Source: Rhabdophis nuchalis (taxonomy: Eukaryota > Chordata > Lepidosauria > Squamata > Natricidae). Taken from it: DNA of 64,000 bases. The stretch is from NCBI GenBank assembly GCA_039707465.1, contig CM077644.1, positions 216,509,462-216,573,461 of the forward strand, read 5' to 3'. The notes under the pieces were generated by a model that saw only the letters and a list, made by a program, of their open reading frames with translations, was not told the origin of the DNA and ran no database searches. Shown here one piece after another: positions 23,589-34,327 of the stretch. Within the stretch, counting starts at the first letter, position 1; each line of letters opens with the position of its first letter. Made by a program: the position numbers and the translations under genes.

Positions 23589-24613
23589 TTCTAGATGATA
23601 GACAGGGTTTCAATAATATTTTCTATATAAAGACTGAACTATGGTTCCTATATATGTTGGTACCTATAAATATGGGATGTGTGTATAAATATCAGCTTCG
23701 GGTTGTACATTTCTGAAGTAGCACTAAGTTCTATCTCTCTGCATTAACTCCCATCTGTCAAAATTAATATTCTAATAATGCCATTCTCCCTGTATATTTA
23801 GATTTAGGAAAATGCTTTCTGCTTTGGACTCTATAATCTGAAACTTTCTTTTTTTTAAAAATTAAGTATTGCATATCTTACAGTTCAAAACAGTCCCATC
23901 CCAAGTCCGTCATGGTCAGCAGTAATGTTAGAATTTTTATCTCCTTTTTCAATTTACGACAGCAATAATGCACATTAAATGCATTTAGAGAAGCTCTAGA
24001 TAGTTAAGTAGGAGAATCAGTTATTCCCATGAGGTTAATATATGCTTTCCTCCAAATTTAGTGCATTGTGTTGATGGTCTAGATTATTTAACTTAATATA
24101 CATTATAAATTATTTAATTTCAAAAGCCTTACACTAGCTGAATAAGATTGAAACAATTATTCCTGAGCACAACTGCCCCAATAATATTACATGATCTTGT
24201 GAAATCCCAAGACTGTTGTTCTACCTCAGCTATCTGCTGCTGTTCATAAACTTTTCATATTGTATAAATTATTATTTTACATTATTATATTATGTGTTTT
24301 TAGCATTGCAAAATCAGCTTGCTTGAAGTGCATCTTTGGTTTTAGCAGAAAACTATATGTATTAATTAGATGAAAAATACACCTATCTAAAAAATGGAAG
24401 CCTAAAAATTTCATAGACATTTTTGAAAGTGTTTTCAAAGTTGAACCAGTGCTAAACCCTAAAATGCCAGCTGGTGCTTCTTGAAGGAAAAAATGGATTA
24501 ACAGTGCACCACACAAATATTATACTAATTTAAAGAGAATCTTCATATATTTTTCTGCTTTGAGGATCAAAAGTAACTAGGACCTTTTTTAAAATTCCAG
24601 AGTGGGGTATTCA

Positions 24614-24614
<1 letters not shown>
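23589..24614. other. AT-rich DNA, no gene seen
   Basis: No repeat or gene was recognised. Confidence 0.45.
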
Positions 24615-24682
<68 letters not shown>

Positions 24683-24722
24683 ATTCATTCATTGATTCAT
24701 TCATTGATTCATTCAATCATTC
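24615..24722 (+). repeat. (TGTC)n then (ATTC)n compound microsatellite
   Basis: Seventeen TGTC units at 24615-24682 are followed by ATTC/GATTC units to 24722. Confidence 0.95.
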
Positions 24723-24776
24723 AGCCTTCAAGCTAGTTCTTTCTTATCCTTGTTATTTTTGCAAGATTTTCAGAAG

Positions 24777-25118
24777 TTGTTTGCCATAATGGAAAATAGT
24801 ATACTTTTCAATAATGATGGATATTATTGCATATATGTCTATATGTACATGATTATGATAATGTTTATATTTGCAGAGTTTTAAAATATAAACATCATCA
24901 TAATCATTATAATAGTGTGCACATTTAGAAAACACACTATTCAATATAGAAATGGATGGTTATATAATTGATATAATAATGGAAGATAGTATACTTTTCA
25001 ATAACAATTGAGATTATTGCATATATGTTTATGATGTTTATATTTTAACACTTTGGACACCTAGAAAACACACTGTTCAATATAGAAATGGAAATGGAAT
25101 TTGTGATATAAAACATTA
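24777..25118. repeat. Tandemly doubled AT-rich dispersed repeat
   Basis: Two successive copies (about 24777-24958 and 24959-25118) share 'gatagtatacttttcaata', 'attgcatatatg' and 'aacacactgttcaatatag'. A third copy, with more upstream sequence, is at 53640-54010. It may be a LINE (possibly L1) 3' end, but I cannot prove the family. Confidence 0.65.
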
Positions 25119-25628
25119 AAAACATTATATATATATAATATATATAAAGAATGAATGGAACTTATGAGTACTTCCCAAACTGCTTTTTTTTTTTAGATAT
25201 ATAGGAATTATAACTTCCTAAATTCCTAGCCAACATAACCATCAGCTTCCCTTATGGAACTAGTAGAAATAGTCTTGGAAAATGTGTTGCGAATCCCCAG
25301 TACAATTTTCTAGGGTGACTTCATTTTGAGGTCATACTAAGTGGGCACCTTGAGATTTCACTAAGCCCAAGGCATTGAACAGGATATGTCCTTAATTTAT
25401 TTTTTTGCCTCATAAGCTTGAGCATGGGTTGATAACCTTGATGCAGCTTGTTACTATTTTAGAAACTAAAATGAATAAAAAAATATAGCAGTAACAATAT
25501 TGATTAGATTGTCTTATTGTTCATATCTGGGGGGTGTGCTTCAACTGAACTGAGATCGAAGAATTGGTATTCAACAGCTTAAATTTGGGTTGATGATACT
25601 TTAAAGACTTTCCTAAGTTACCCTAGCA
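25119..25628. other. AT-rich DNA, no gene seen
   Basis: It begins with a short (TA)n run and holds nothing else recognisable. Confidence 0.45.
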
Positions 25629-25754
25629 CAGGGGTCTGCAAAGTCGGCTCTTTTAAGACTGGTGGACTTCAACTCCCCAGCCAGCATAGCTGGCTGGGGA
25701 ACTCTGGGAGTTGAAGTCCACCAGTCTTAAAAGAGCCGACTTTGCAGACCCCTG
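25629..25754. mobile_element. Palindromic hAT MITE, 'ggtctgcaaagtcggc' subfamily
   Basis: 126 bp, shorter than its sisters because 'agaattcc' is missing from the left arm only. The target duplication CCCTAGCA is perfect (25621-25628 and 25755-25762). The arms are otherwise nearly identical, so this is a young copy. Confidence 0.93.
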
Positions 25755-26339
25755 CCCTAGCATATGATTATCAGGGGAACAGCTACTGTCCATGATGTTT
25801 ACTTGACTGCTTCTTGGCAACAATGAGAAGATGCCTTAGTTGTGATGACATCTATTTGCAGAATGATTTCCTCCTTAGCAATATGCGCTTTTCATAAATT
25901 CATGCATTAAATTATTCTCTGGAAATTCATCTTTTTATTGTGCGCTTTTGCAAATATCAATTTCTCACTCTTTTGAAATCCACAATGAAAAAGAACAGAA
26001 TAGAATGGAACAGAACAGAATAGAAATCCGCTTCAATATTTCATCTAGTTAGATGTTCTACAATTGATTCCCCAATTTCACCTCCCATGTCTATTTCTCC
26101 CCCCCTCCCCTTACTTTTTGTTCATCACAGTGAGGGGGAAACTGTGGTCTTAAATTACTTTGCTACTTCCAATGATTGCCTTCTATCTAAAGAAATAGCT
26201 TCATGCTAAAAGCTAAGCTGAAATGTCACTGCTCAAGTGTACAGATACTATTGTAAAGTAGAAGGTTAATTTTTGTGTTTAATTTATTTCTGATATACCT
26301 ACAATAAAAGTTCTAATTTTCTAATACTTATGTCCTGAA
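25755..26339. other. AT-rich DNA, no gene seen
   Basis: A short AGAAC/AGAAT-rich stretch lies at about 25990-26025. Nothing else was recognised. Confidence 0.45.
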
Positions 26340-26654
26340 ATGCATTAACATTATTATGGTTAGTCACATAGTCAGCCATATATTGAGAATGGATGTGGCA
26401 TTTTCCCCATCTATGGCTTCCTTCCTAATGGCCTGGGATAGGCATATATTATTGGTTATTGGTATTAAAGGTATAGTTGTAGGATTTAAGCTATTTCAAG
26501 TAAAGCTGCCTTTTGCAATTGACTGATGGTGAGTTTGTCAATCGATGGTGTTCATGGTTCTCCAGGTATTTTGGGATTACATTCCACATCACTTATTAAT
26601 ACTGGTACTATCTTTGCTTTCTGTTGCCACAGTTGTTCTACTTTTATTTGCAGA
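26340..26654 (-). mobile_element. Second 3' end of the R4-like LINE
   Basis: It shares 'gtaaagctgccttttgcaat', 'gactgatgg' and a run of weaker matches with 26770-26950, in the same order and orientation. It is a separate 3' fragment lying directly behind the longer element. The order 'cacacagtcagccagatg' / 'cacatagtcagccatat' also repeats (about 26680 and 26366). Confidence 0.6.
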
Positions 26655-28525
26655 TTATTATTATTATTATTAATCATCACACAGTCAGCCAGATGTTCAG
26701 ACTGGGTTTGGATCAAGGACCTGTGTTAAACAAATCTGGATGTTTGACAATGTTACAGATATCAACCCAGAATGGAAGCAGTTCCAAGTAAAGCCGCCTT
26801 CTGCAATTGACTGATGGCAAATTTGTCAATGCCTATGGTGTTCAAGTGGTGCCCCTGTTGGAACTGCAATCGAGGCGCCTATTACTATTGGTACTACCCT
26901 GGCTTGCCTTTGCCATAGTCATTCTATTTCTATTTGTAGGTCTTTGTATTTTGTTATCTTCTCCAGTTCTTTCTTTTCTATTCTGCTGTCTCCAGGCACT
27001 GCCACATCCACTATCCAGACTTTTTTTGTCTTTCTTATCAACCACAGTTAGGTCCAGGGTGTTATGTGGCAGGTGCCTGTCTGTCTGGATTTCAAAGTTC
27101 AAGAGCAATTTAATTTCTTCATTTTCTATTACTTTTTCTATTTTACGGTCCCACCAGTTCTTGTTTACAGGCAAATGATGTTTCTTGCAGATCTTCCAAT
27201 GCACCATTGTTGCTACTCTGTCATGCTGCTGCTTGTAGTCAATTTGTGCAATATTCTTGCAGCAACTTACCAGGTGGTCCACTGTTTCTTTAGTTTCTTT
27301 GTATAGGCAGTACTTACTGTCTGTTGCTCTCTTCTCAATTCTGTCTTTGTATACATTTGTCCTTAAGGCTTGGTCTTGTGCAGCCAGAATTAAGCCCTCA
27401 GTCTCTTTCTTAACTTTCCTGGTCTTAGCCATTGCCAAGTCTTGCTATTATCTGCTTTCCATGCTATTTTTAATGTACTGGCTATGTAGTGCTTTGTCTT
27501 CCCATGCCTCCATTCTGTTCTTCATTTGGTCTTTCCTTTAGTCCAGTTTGATCTCTCCAGTACTCAGCAAGCTTTCCTGGCATACTAACTTCAGTGCATC
27601 TACTTCATTATCCTTCAGATATTCTGCCAAAGCCCTTTCTTCTTCTTCAACGATCACTTGCACCATTCCACGCCACATATTTGCTTTGATAGGTAGAGTC
27701 TGTCAATGTTGCTGTGAGGATGAAGGGCATGATTCATTGTCATTATTTTTCTGGTCTTCCTATCCGCTGCTTTTAATTCTGTTTAAGTCCAGTTCACTAT
27801 TCCAGCTGTTTATCTAATGACTGGGATTGGCCAGGTGTTGATTGCCTTTATGGTATTTTCTCCATTGAGTTTGGACTTTAAGATCTTTTTCACTCTCTTG
27901 ATGTATTCATCTCTAATCTTTTCCTTGACTTCAATGTGCTCGATGTTGTCTGCTTGAAAGATACCCAGGTATTTGTAATAATCAGACTCTTAATGTTATT
28001 TTCAGGGGGCATCTTGATTCCTTCAGTTTTCACTATTTTTCCTTGTCTGATAGTGAGTGTGGCACATTTGTCCAATCCAAACTTCCTTGCAATATCTTGG
28101 CTATATATACGAACAGTGTTGAGCAGCGATTCTATTTCAGATGGAGTTTTTCCATACAGCTTTAGATCATCCATGTAAAGGAGGTGGGATAGTCTGGCAG
28201 AAGTCTTTGATGTTTGATAGCCATGGGCTGAGTTATTCAGTATTGTTGAAAGAGGAAACGGTGCAATGATAAATAGTAGTGATGATAGTGAATCTGCTTG
28301 AAATATTCCTCTCTTGATATTTCCTTCTCCATGTCTCTCATCATTGACCTGCAACTATGTCTTCCATTGCACCATCGATCTTTGCACAAAGCTTCTGATG
28401 TTTCTACTGACTCCTGTTATTTCTAGGCACTTGGTTATCCAGTCATGCGGCAAAGAATCAAATGCCTTTTTGTAGTCAATCCATGCTACATTCAGGTTGG
28501 TCTTCCTTCTCTTTTTTCTTTTCGG
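26655..28525 (-). pseudogene. Decayed R4/Dong-like LINE: RT and restriction-like endonuclease
   Basis: On the minus strand, 5' to 3': 'WIDYKKAFDSLPHDWI' (RT motif A, about 28440-28490), 'KRGIFQADSLSSLLF' (motif B), 'YMDDLKLYGKTPSEIESLL' (catalytic YMDD, about 28170) and 'GLDKCATL'. Then comes 'KYLGIFQAD', and in another frame 'ETEGLILAAQDQALRTNVY', a damaged zinc-knuckle 'ETVDHLVSCC' and 'LDLTVVDKKDKK', which matches the RPD-x-vvVD endonuclease motif with RPD changed to TLD. An endonuclease placed after the RT is the layout of R2/R4-type LINEs, which often insert at specific sites. Frameshifts and stops show it is dead. It is 5'-truncated. Confidence 0.72.
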
Positions 28526-30334
28526 CAGATGGACACTTTTCCATAGAAAGCCGTGGGTTGGAACTTTTTTTCAATACACTTTTGATCTATAAAGGGTATC
28601 TAAAGGATAGAATAAATGCCCATTCAGCAGGGAGACAGATGGACACCGAAGGAACCATCTTAAGCACACAGATACCTACTTCTATCTCTAAGTCTTCCAT
28701 TCCATCCAAGGTATAAGAAACCCATTATTCACTACACCTTTACTAATTCAAGGAACTCATCTAAAAGCCTTAAAAGGTTGTTCCTCAGACTCTATCAACT
28801 CTTCTGCTTCCCATCACCATTTGGAATATACAGTTTGCTTGAAAGGAAAGCAATAAATAGAGTATTTCGTCCCAGTTTCTTCTTTTATTATCTTTCTTTG
28901 AGAAGACATGATTTGCTTTTCCTAGAAATCTTAGAAAACATAAACATAAGCTGAGACAGAGGAAGCAGTCCATCAGTGATGGACAGTTCTTCACTGTACT
29001 GTTTCCTGAAGTGTGCCCAGATTCCCTGAATTGTGCCTTTCTTCCTGTCCTTCCATCCTTCTGCCCTTCCTTGCTCTAAAGGTTCTCAAATTGGGATCCG
29101 AGAAGGTCATGAGGTCATTTGACCAGCTTGCACAGTCCGAATGGGAAGATGGTCAAAATTTGTTCAAGGCTCTGTCTTTGATTCATCCCAATACCCACAC
29201 ACGGCACTGCAAACTTTGAGAAGCCTTTGTAATAGGAAGATTTGAAAGCAATGATCTAAAGAAGTATATTTACTTCTTCCTAAATACAATCAAATGAAAT
29301 CATTTGTTTTATTCCTTGGGGCGCTTTTATTATTTGATGGGGTGGCGGCACTGCAAAACGTTGAGAATTCTTCCTGAAGCAATACTTCCTCTGTATCTTT
29401 TCTCTCGCCAAAGATGAGGGGGAAGACAACACTGAATTCTCTTATTACTTTTGTAATTTTGTAATTTAGCTTATACGGGACTGAAAGTAAGATCTGGGAA
29501 GTAATCAGAGAATGCAAGCTCATGTCTTTCTGCCTTCAGCAGAGAACCAGATCATTAACATTTTGGAATTAACAAAATTCCAACTCGATTTTTGCAAATA
29601 CAGCAGTTATAAATAACATAATCATTTATTCATACTGAAAGAACACTTTGCAAGTTAATTAAAACTCTCAGATGAAAAAAAAAAGTGAGGTGGTGATAAA
29701 AGGGGGATCAAACCAGGAAAAATCTAAGAATGACATCTCAAACAGTAAAAAAAGAATTTCATCTCTCAACCCATATTAATTACATTCTGTCCCAATCCTG
29801 TCTCTTTCTTGCTAAACAAAGAAAGCTAATTTCATTCAGAAATGCAATTTTGCTGAGACCAGGATTCTTGTAGTCATAACAATTGCATGGAGAGTTTTCT
29901 CTGAATTCTGTGCATGTAAAGTCCGCTCTTGTCTATTGTCCCACAGTTGTCATTGGCCCAGGGGAGCGAGTAGAATCTGATCAGGACTCTTCCTAGGAAG
30001 CACCAATCTCAGTTCTTAAGGGAATATTGGGCCATCTGCAGATTCTTGCTAGCATAACCCTAAAATAGGCACCCCTCTATCTGCTTAACAATCCCTCCCC
30101 CATATCAAGTATCAGTCAAGTTACTCATTCTTACTTTAAAAATCTTCCCAGGTGCAAAAGAGCACAAGCCATGCAAAATTAGTCCTTGTAATTACAAGGC
30201 CCAATGATATCTCCTAGAATGCCCTCATTCTCAGGATCATTACCCATTATCAAGTTACAGCACTACTCACCCTTGAATTATAGAAAACCATGACCTGCAT
30301 AAAATTATCGTCCCACTGCAGATCCCCATATATT
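28526..30334. other. No gene seen
   Basis: Mixed AT-rich sequence with short chance frames. No repeat was recognised with confidence. Confidence 0.4.
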
Positions 30335-30640
30335 GCCTTTATTGCCTCTGTTCTTGGACACCGATAGTCACCTGACTGCCCTCCCAGGTGACAAACGCCA
30401 CACATTTGCTGCTGACACTGGATGCAGCCGAAAGAAGATGGAGCTATTGAACTGAAGTCTTCGAGTCAGCAGAAGACAAATACCGGCTTGACATTTTCTT
30501 TACTGGCAATCCTTATCCTGCTTTTATTGCCTCTGTTTCGAAGTGCTGTAGGCGCCTGACCTCCCTCGAAGGCTGGGATGGCAAAGTCTACCATATTATA
30601 TCCTTTGAGGCTACCCTTGATTGCCTTCGAATAAGGAAGA
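30335..30640. other. Unassigned segment with internal repetition
   Basis: 'tttattgcctctgtt' occurs twice (30338-30352 and 30520-30534), each followed by a related 'cacctgactgccctcc' / 'cgcctgacctccctcg' block, so the segment contains a diverged tandem duplication of about 180 bp. Its composition is less AT-rich than its surroundings. It may belong to a retroelement I do not recognise. Confidence 0.4.
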
Positions 30641-30834
30641 AAATACTACTCTAACACTAATAATGTTAAGAATAACTCAGGCCCTTATCTCACTTACAGA
30701 CTGGGAACAAGATGAACACATTGTCATGGGAACACAGCAGAACAAAAAGTTTGCCAGAATGTTTGTGCCACTCCTGGTGCAAATTGATACCAGCTTTAGA
30801 GGAGCTGTAATGTGAAAAAGACATACAAATAAAT

Positions 30835-31144
30835 CAGGGGTGGGTGCTGCTGGTTTTACTACCGGTTGGCAACATGTGCGCAACGCACACGCTTGCTTTG
30901 CTGGTGCGCGCGCCAGATGCATGCTGTATGCATGTGTACTGTTAAATGTAAATTGTTCTTTGTGCATGCGCAGAACAATTTACTCTGCACTAAAACCAAA
31001 ATGGCAGCAGCCCAGCGGTGGTGAGGGAACCGCTTTGGGGGGGTGGGGGTGGCAGGCCTGTGTTGCTGCCGGTTCTGCGACCCAGGCTTGAATTCCACTA
31101 CTGGTTCAGCTGAACCGGGCTGAACCGGGAGCAACCCACCTCTG
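30835..31144. mobile_element. hAT-type element, 'caggggtgggt' family
   Basis: 310 bp from caggggtgggtgctgc to gagcaacccacctctg. The target duplication AAATAAAT is perfect (30827-30834 and 31145-31152). The interior is CpG-rich with 'gcgcgcgccagatgc' and 'gtgcatgcgcagaac', plus a tandem 'tgaaccgggc' near the right end. Non-autonomous. Confidence 0.9.
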
Positions 31145-31229
31145 AAATAAATCAATAAAGCTTGGACATCCTCTCGCTTACTGAAATGTAGGCAAGCTTT
31201 TTAGATCCTTATTATTGTTCTAAGGATTC

Positions 31230-31622
31230 CTAAGCTGGAAAACCCAACTTTTAGAATTTGGATACCACAAGCAACAGCCCCATTGACATGACTATTACAA
31301 GCCCATGCTGCTTGTAACTCCACCCCTCCCAGGAGTTCCCATGTGGCTCCTTTTAGATGCAGGGCGGACATGGAGGCTTGGGGAGGGCAAAAAACAGGCC
31401 TACCAGAAGTTCGGGAAGGCCAGAAATGGGCCCATTTCCGGCCACCAGAGTGCCTCCAGAGCCTGGGGAGGCTGTTTTCACCCTCCCGGAGGCTCAAGAA
31501 AAACCTCCCGAGCCCAGGGAGGGCAAAATTCCCTCCCCTGTGGTGCAGGAGGCCAACTAGGCCCTGCCCATAATGGCCCTGCTCACCCAGCAATTTGCTA
31601 AAAGTTTTGTAGCCCATCGCTG
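31230..31622. mobile_element. Non-autonomous hAT element, GC-rich family
   Basis: It shares 'gcctggggaggc', 'cccagggagggcaaaa' and 'gtgcaggaggccaactagg' with 2695-3045, in the same orientation, and ends 'gtagcccatcgctg'. The left boundary is unclear and no matching flanks were found. Confidence 0.65.
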
Positions 31623-31714
31623 GATAAATCTCCAAGTGCTTCAATGACCCTTTAAAGGGTTGCAGATGACTAACTGTCTGCCAGGAATATAATTCCTTCC
31701 ATTCCCTACTATCC

Positions 31715-31795
31715 TGTCAGAGCTGAAGAAGCTTCTTGGATGAGAAGCAAAACATCTTTAAAGAAAAAACAAGAAAGTCCAGTTGCCTCCTGAAA
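31715..31795 (+). repeat. Dispersed repeat with degenerate hammerhead-like core
   Basis: The stretch 'gaagcttcttggatgagaag', then 'caaaacatctt', then 'aagaaagtccagttgcc' is a widespread vertebrate repeat whose less-mutated form reads GATGAG...CGAAAC. Possible stem strands, cttcttg and aaagaa, flank the core. It may be the end of a Penelope-like element. It is too damaged to be functional. Confidence 0.35.
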
Positions 31796-32659
31796 AAGTT
31801 CCTTTGGGTGAGTTCCTCATGTGTTTTTTGCTTATCACCCTAGAAAATTCCATTGGTTTAAACTCTGAACACTCTTATCTTTCATTTGAATTCAACTATC
31901 TCAGCTAGTAGTTCTTGGGTTCAATAAACAGACATGCACTTAATCAGACATAGGGAGCATAAAACAAGTGTATTTGCAGCAAACCACTTTTTCAAGAAGA
32001 AAGCCTGATGAAAAGTAACGAGGTAAAAGCTGTAAGCTGCACTGAATTTCTCTCATCCTTCAAAAACACCAGCAGATCATAACTTTCCATGGAAGCTGTC
32101 CGTAACACTGTTTTCTCCAGCCAGATAACATGAATGTGCCATCTCAAACGATGGTGTGTGTTCCTTGCATGAGCTGGGTCTCCTCAAGGAATTGAGAGCA
32201 TCCAGAGATTTACGAGCAGGATGAGACGCCACTGGGGGGCACTGTTGTTCAGTAAACGCAGAGCGCTAAGGCCATTTATCTTTCCTTTAAAAAGGCAGTT
32301 TTTGCTATGACAGGTAATTTGGCACATTTCTCCCTGAAATCTGCCAAATGATTTGGCAGATATTTCATATATATCTGAAAATAGGAGCACCTGCTGCTGG
32401 CCTACAGGGAGGAGGGAGGGATTCTATTAGTTGCTAATTACAGAGCCTGTAACAAAATTCAAGTGGAGGAGACATCACCCAGCCATTCTTCCAGGGCGAT
32501 GGAGTCTTTTGAGGGGAGTGGAATATGCAGAAAACCCCCTAAGAATACACCGTCATTTTCTTAACTTCACAGGGCGACGCACATCTTTGAGGGAGGGAAG
32601 ATTTTGTTGATTTAGTTATGGCACGCTGACTGTCCCACGACTGCATGCCTCTGACTGAA
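31796..32659. other. No gene seen; possible conserved non-coding segment
   Basis: The stretch 32030-32560 has more even base composition than its neighbours, contains no known repeat and no exon I recognise. It includes 'tgccaaatgatttggca', an interrupted palindrome near 32341-32357. It could be conserved regulatory DNA, but this cannot be shown without alignment. Confidence 0.3.
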
Positions 32660-33110
32660 AGAGATGATAAGTGATGGCAAAGCATCAAGATGGGAAGAAA
32701 TAATCCCCCAGAGAGAAGAGCCTCACACATCAGAAGCCTGGATTTCAATTCTCTTCGCCACATTCTCCTCTACTCACAATAGAATCCCTTATGGCACCAG
32801 GCTTGAAATTTTGGGCATGGACAATCTGAAACTGTGCTGCCTGCGGTCTGATCTAAGCATAGTACACAAAATTGTCTGCTGCAACGTCTTACCTGACAAC
32901 GACTTCTTCAGCTTCAACCTCAGTAATACACGGGCAAACAATAGATACAAACTCAAGGTAAACCGCTCAAACTTGATTGCAGAAAATACGACTTCAGCAA
33001 CAGAGTGGTCAACACCTGGAATGCTCTACCTGACTCTGTTGTTACATCCTCAAACCCTCACAGCTTCATTGAACATTTTAGTTTTCATCTCTGTATAATA
33101 ATACACAGCT
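32660..33110 (+). pseudogene. LINE ORF2 C-terminal fragment (CR1/L3-like)
   Basis: The translation gives 'PYGTRLEILGMDNLKLCCLR', 'SDLSIVHKIVCCNVLPDNDF', 'NRYKLKVNRSNL' and, after a frameshift, 'RVVNTWNALPDSVVTSSNPH'. This is the typical C-terminal end of CR1-superfamily LINEs, with the W-N-x-L-P motif. The RT is missing. The same family recurs on the minus strand at 37960-38290. Confidence 0.75.
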
Positions 33111-33729
33111 TCTATTTTATTCTCTAATATTAATATATAATGCTATCCTCATTTTTTTTAAAGTCAGAATAACATAGGCATTTAGGAAGGGTGTGGAAGT
33201 AGGACCAGTATTTAACAAACACTGTAAGAATTTTCAGCCCAGTTGCATTTGGCCTAGAGAAATGTACTACAATAGCAATTGTAAAATCACAAATAGTAAT
33301 GGAATTGAAATACCAAATTGCCAAATCATCAGGAACTATCAGAAAACTGATGATTATTCACTATGCTATTGATAGATTACTTGCCCTGCAGAAATGAAGG
33401 TACAAGTTTATTTCAAAACAAACAAACTGTTGAGAAAGATAAGCATTGTTGGCTGATAATGTAAATGGCAGCCAAGAACAGGTATTGATTTCATTTAAAA
33501 TGGAAACTTATTGAATGTATAGGAAACAAAACATGAATATTAAAATAAAGTAATGAAAATATGAACAGAATGCTGACAGAGAAAAGCTTTACATGGTCAG
33601 TTTTTACAAAAGGTCGAACGGAAAGTAGATAAAGGTAAAATTTGGCAGTGGCTTACAAATGGGAAATTAAAAAAGAAACTGAAGGCTTGATTTTGGTTGT
33701 ACAAGTCAATGCAATCATAAAGCATAGAT
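33111..33729. other. AT-rich DNA, no gene seen
   Basis: No gene or repeat was recognised. Confidence 0.45.
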
Positions 33730-33854
33730 AGATGGATGGATGGATGGATGGATGGATGGATGGATGGATGGATGGATGGATGGAGATAAACGATAGACAG
33801 ACAGCCAATCATATGATTGATTGATTGATTGATAGATAGATAGATAGATAGATA
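33730..33854 (+). repeat. Compound tetranucleotide microsatellite (GGAT, GATT, GATA)
   Basis: (GGAT)n at 33730-33783, an interruption containing 'gatagacagacagcc', (GATT)n at about 33815-33830, then (GATA)n to 33854. The three phases differ by single substitutions. Confidence 0.95.
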
Positions 33855-34327
33855 TTTCCTTTGATATTTTTGACAATTTTGACAATTCATGTACCAATGA
33901 TACCTCATTTTATATATAAAAAAATTGATTATAATTCAGTGAAAATATCAACCATTTCTTCCACATATTTTACCACATACACTGTCCAACTATACATTAT
34001 ATCCATTTTTCCCATTTTATTGTTCATCCTGTCTCTGATTTCAATAAAAGTTTATATACAACTTAGCAATAATATGATCATCATTTCTATAGAGCTCTAC
34101 ATCAAATTCAGTTCTACCCTTTTCAAATTTGTAATTCTTTTTATCCTTTTTATTATTTCTCTTGTTTTTACATTAAATTCTCTTTGGGAAAAATACAGTA
34201 AATCAGCATAAGTTAACTATTTTTATTTAGCTATCATTTCCCTTCTTTAAAAAGGCTTCTTGGGTTGACAATTATAAAGGGATTTTAGGAGACAAGTTAG
34301 CCTTATATCTATTCTCAAATTCTCAAT
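33855..34327. other. AT-rich DNA, no gene seen
   Basis: A plus-strand frame of about 116 codons crosses this stretch, but it is simple T-rich and A-rich sequence with no domain. Confidence 0.45.

Noticed and set aside
24615..24682. CRISPR-like regular array
   Set aside because: It is an uninterrupted tetranucleotide repeat without spacers, in a vertebrate genome.
26842..27438. 198-codon frame as a host gene
   Set aside because: It is the zinc-knuckle and endonuclease end of the R4-like LINE, out of frame with the RT part.
28160..28180. YMDD motif as a retrovirus polymerase
   Set aside because: The surrounding motifs and the downstream endonuclease match an R4-like non-LTR element; no LTR, protease or integrase was seen.
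33831..33854. Bkm-type GATA repeat pointing to a sex chromosome
   Set aside because: The GATA run is only about six units inside a compound microsatellite, far too short to support this.
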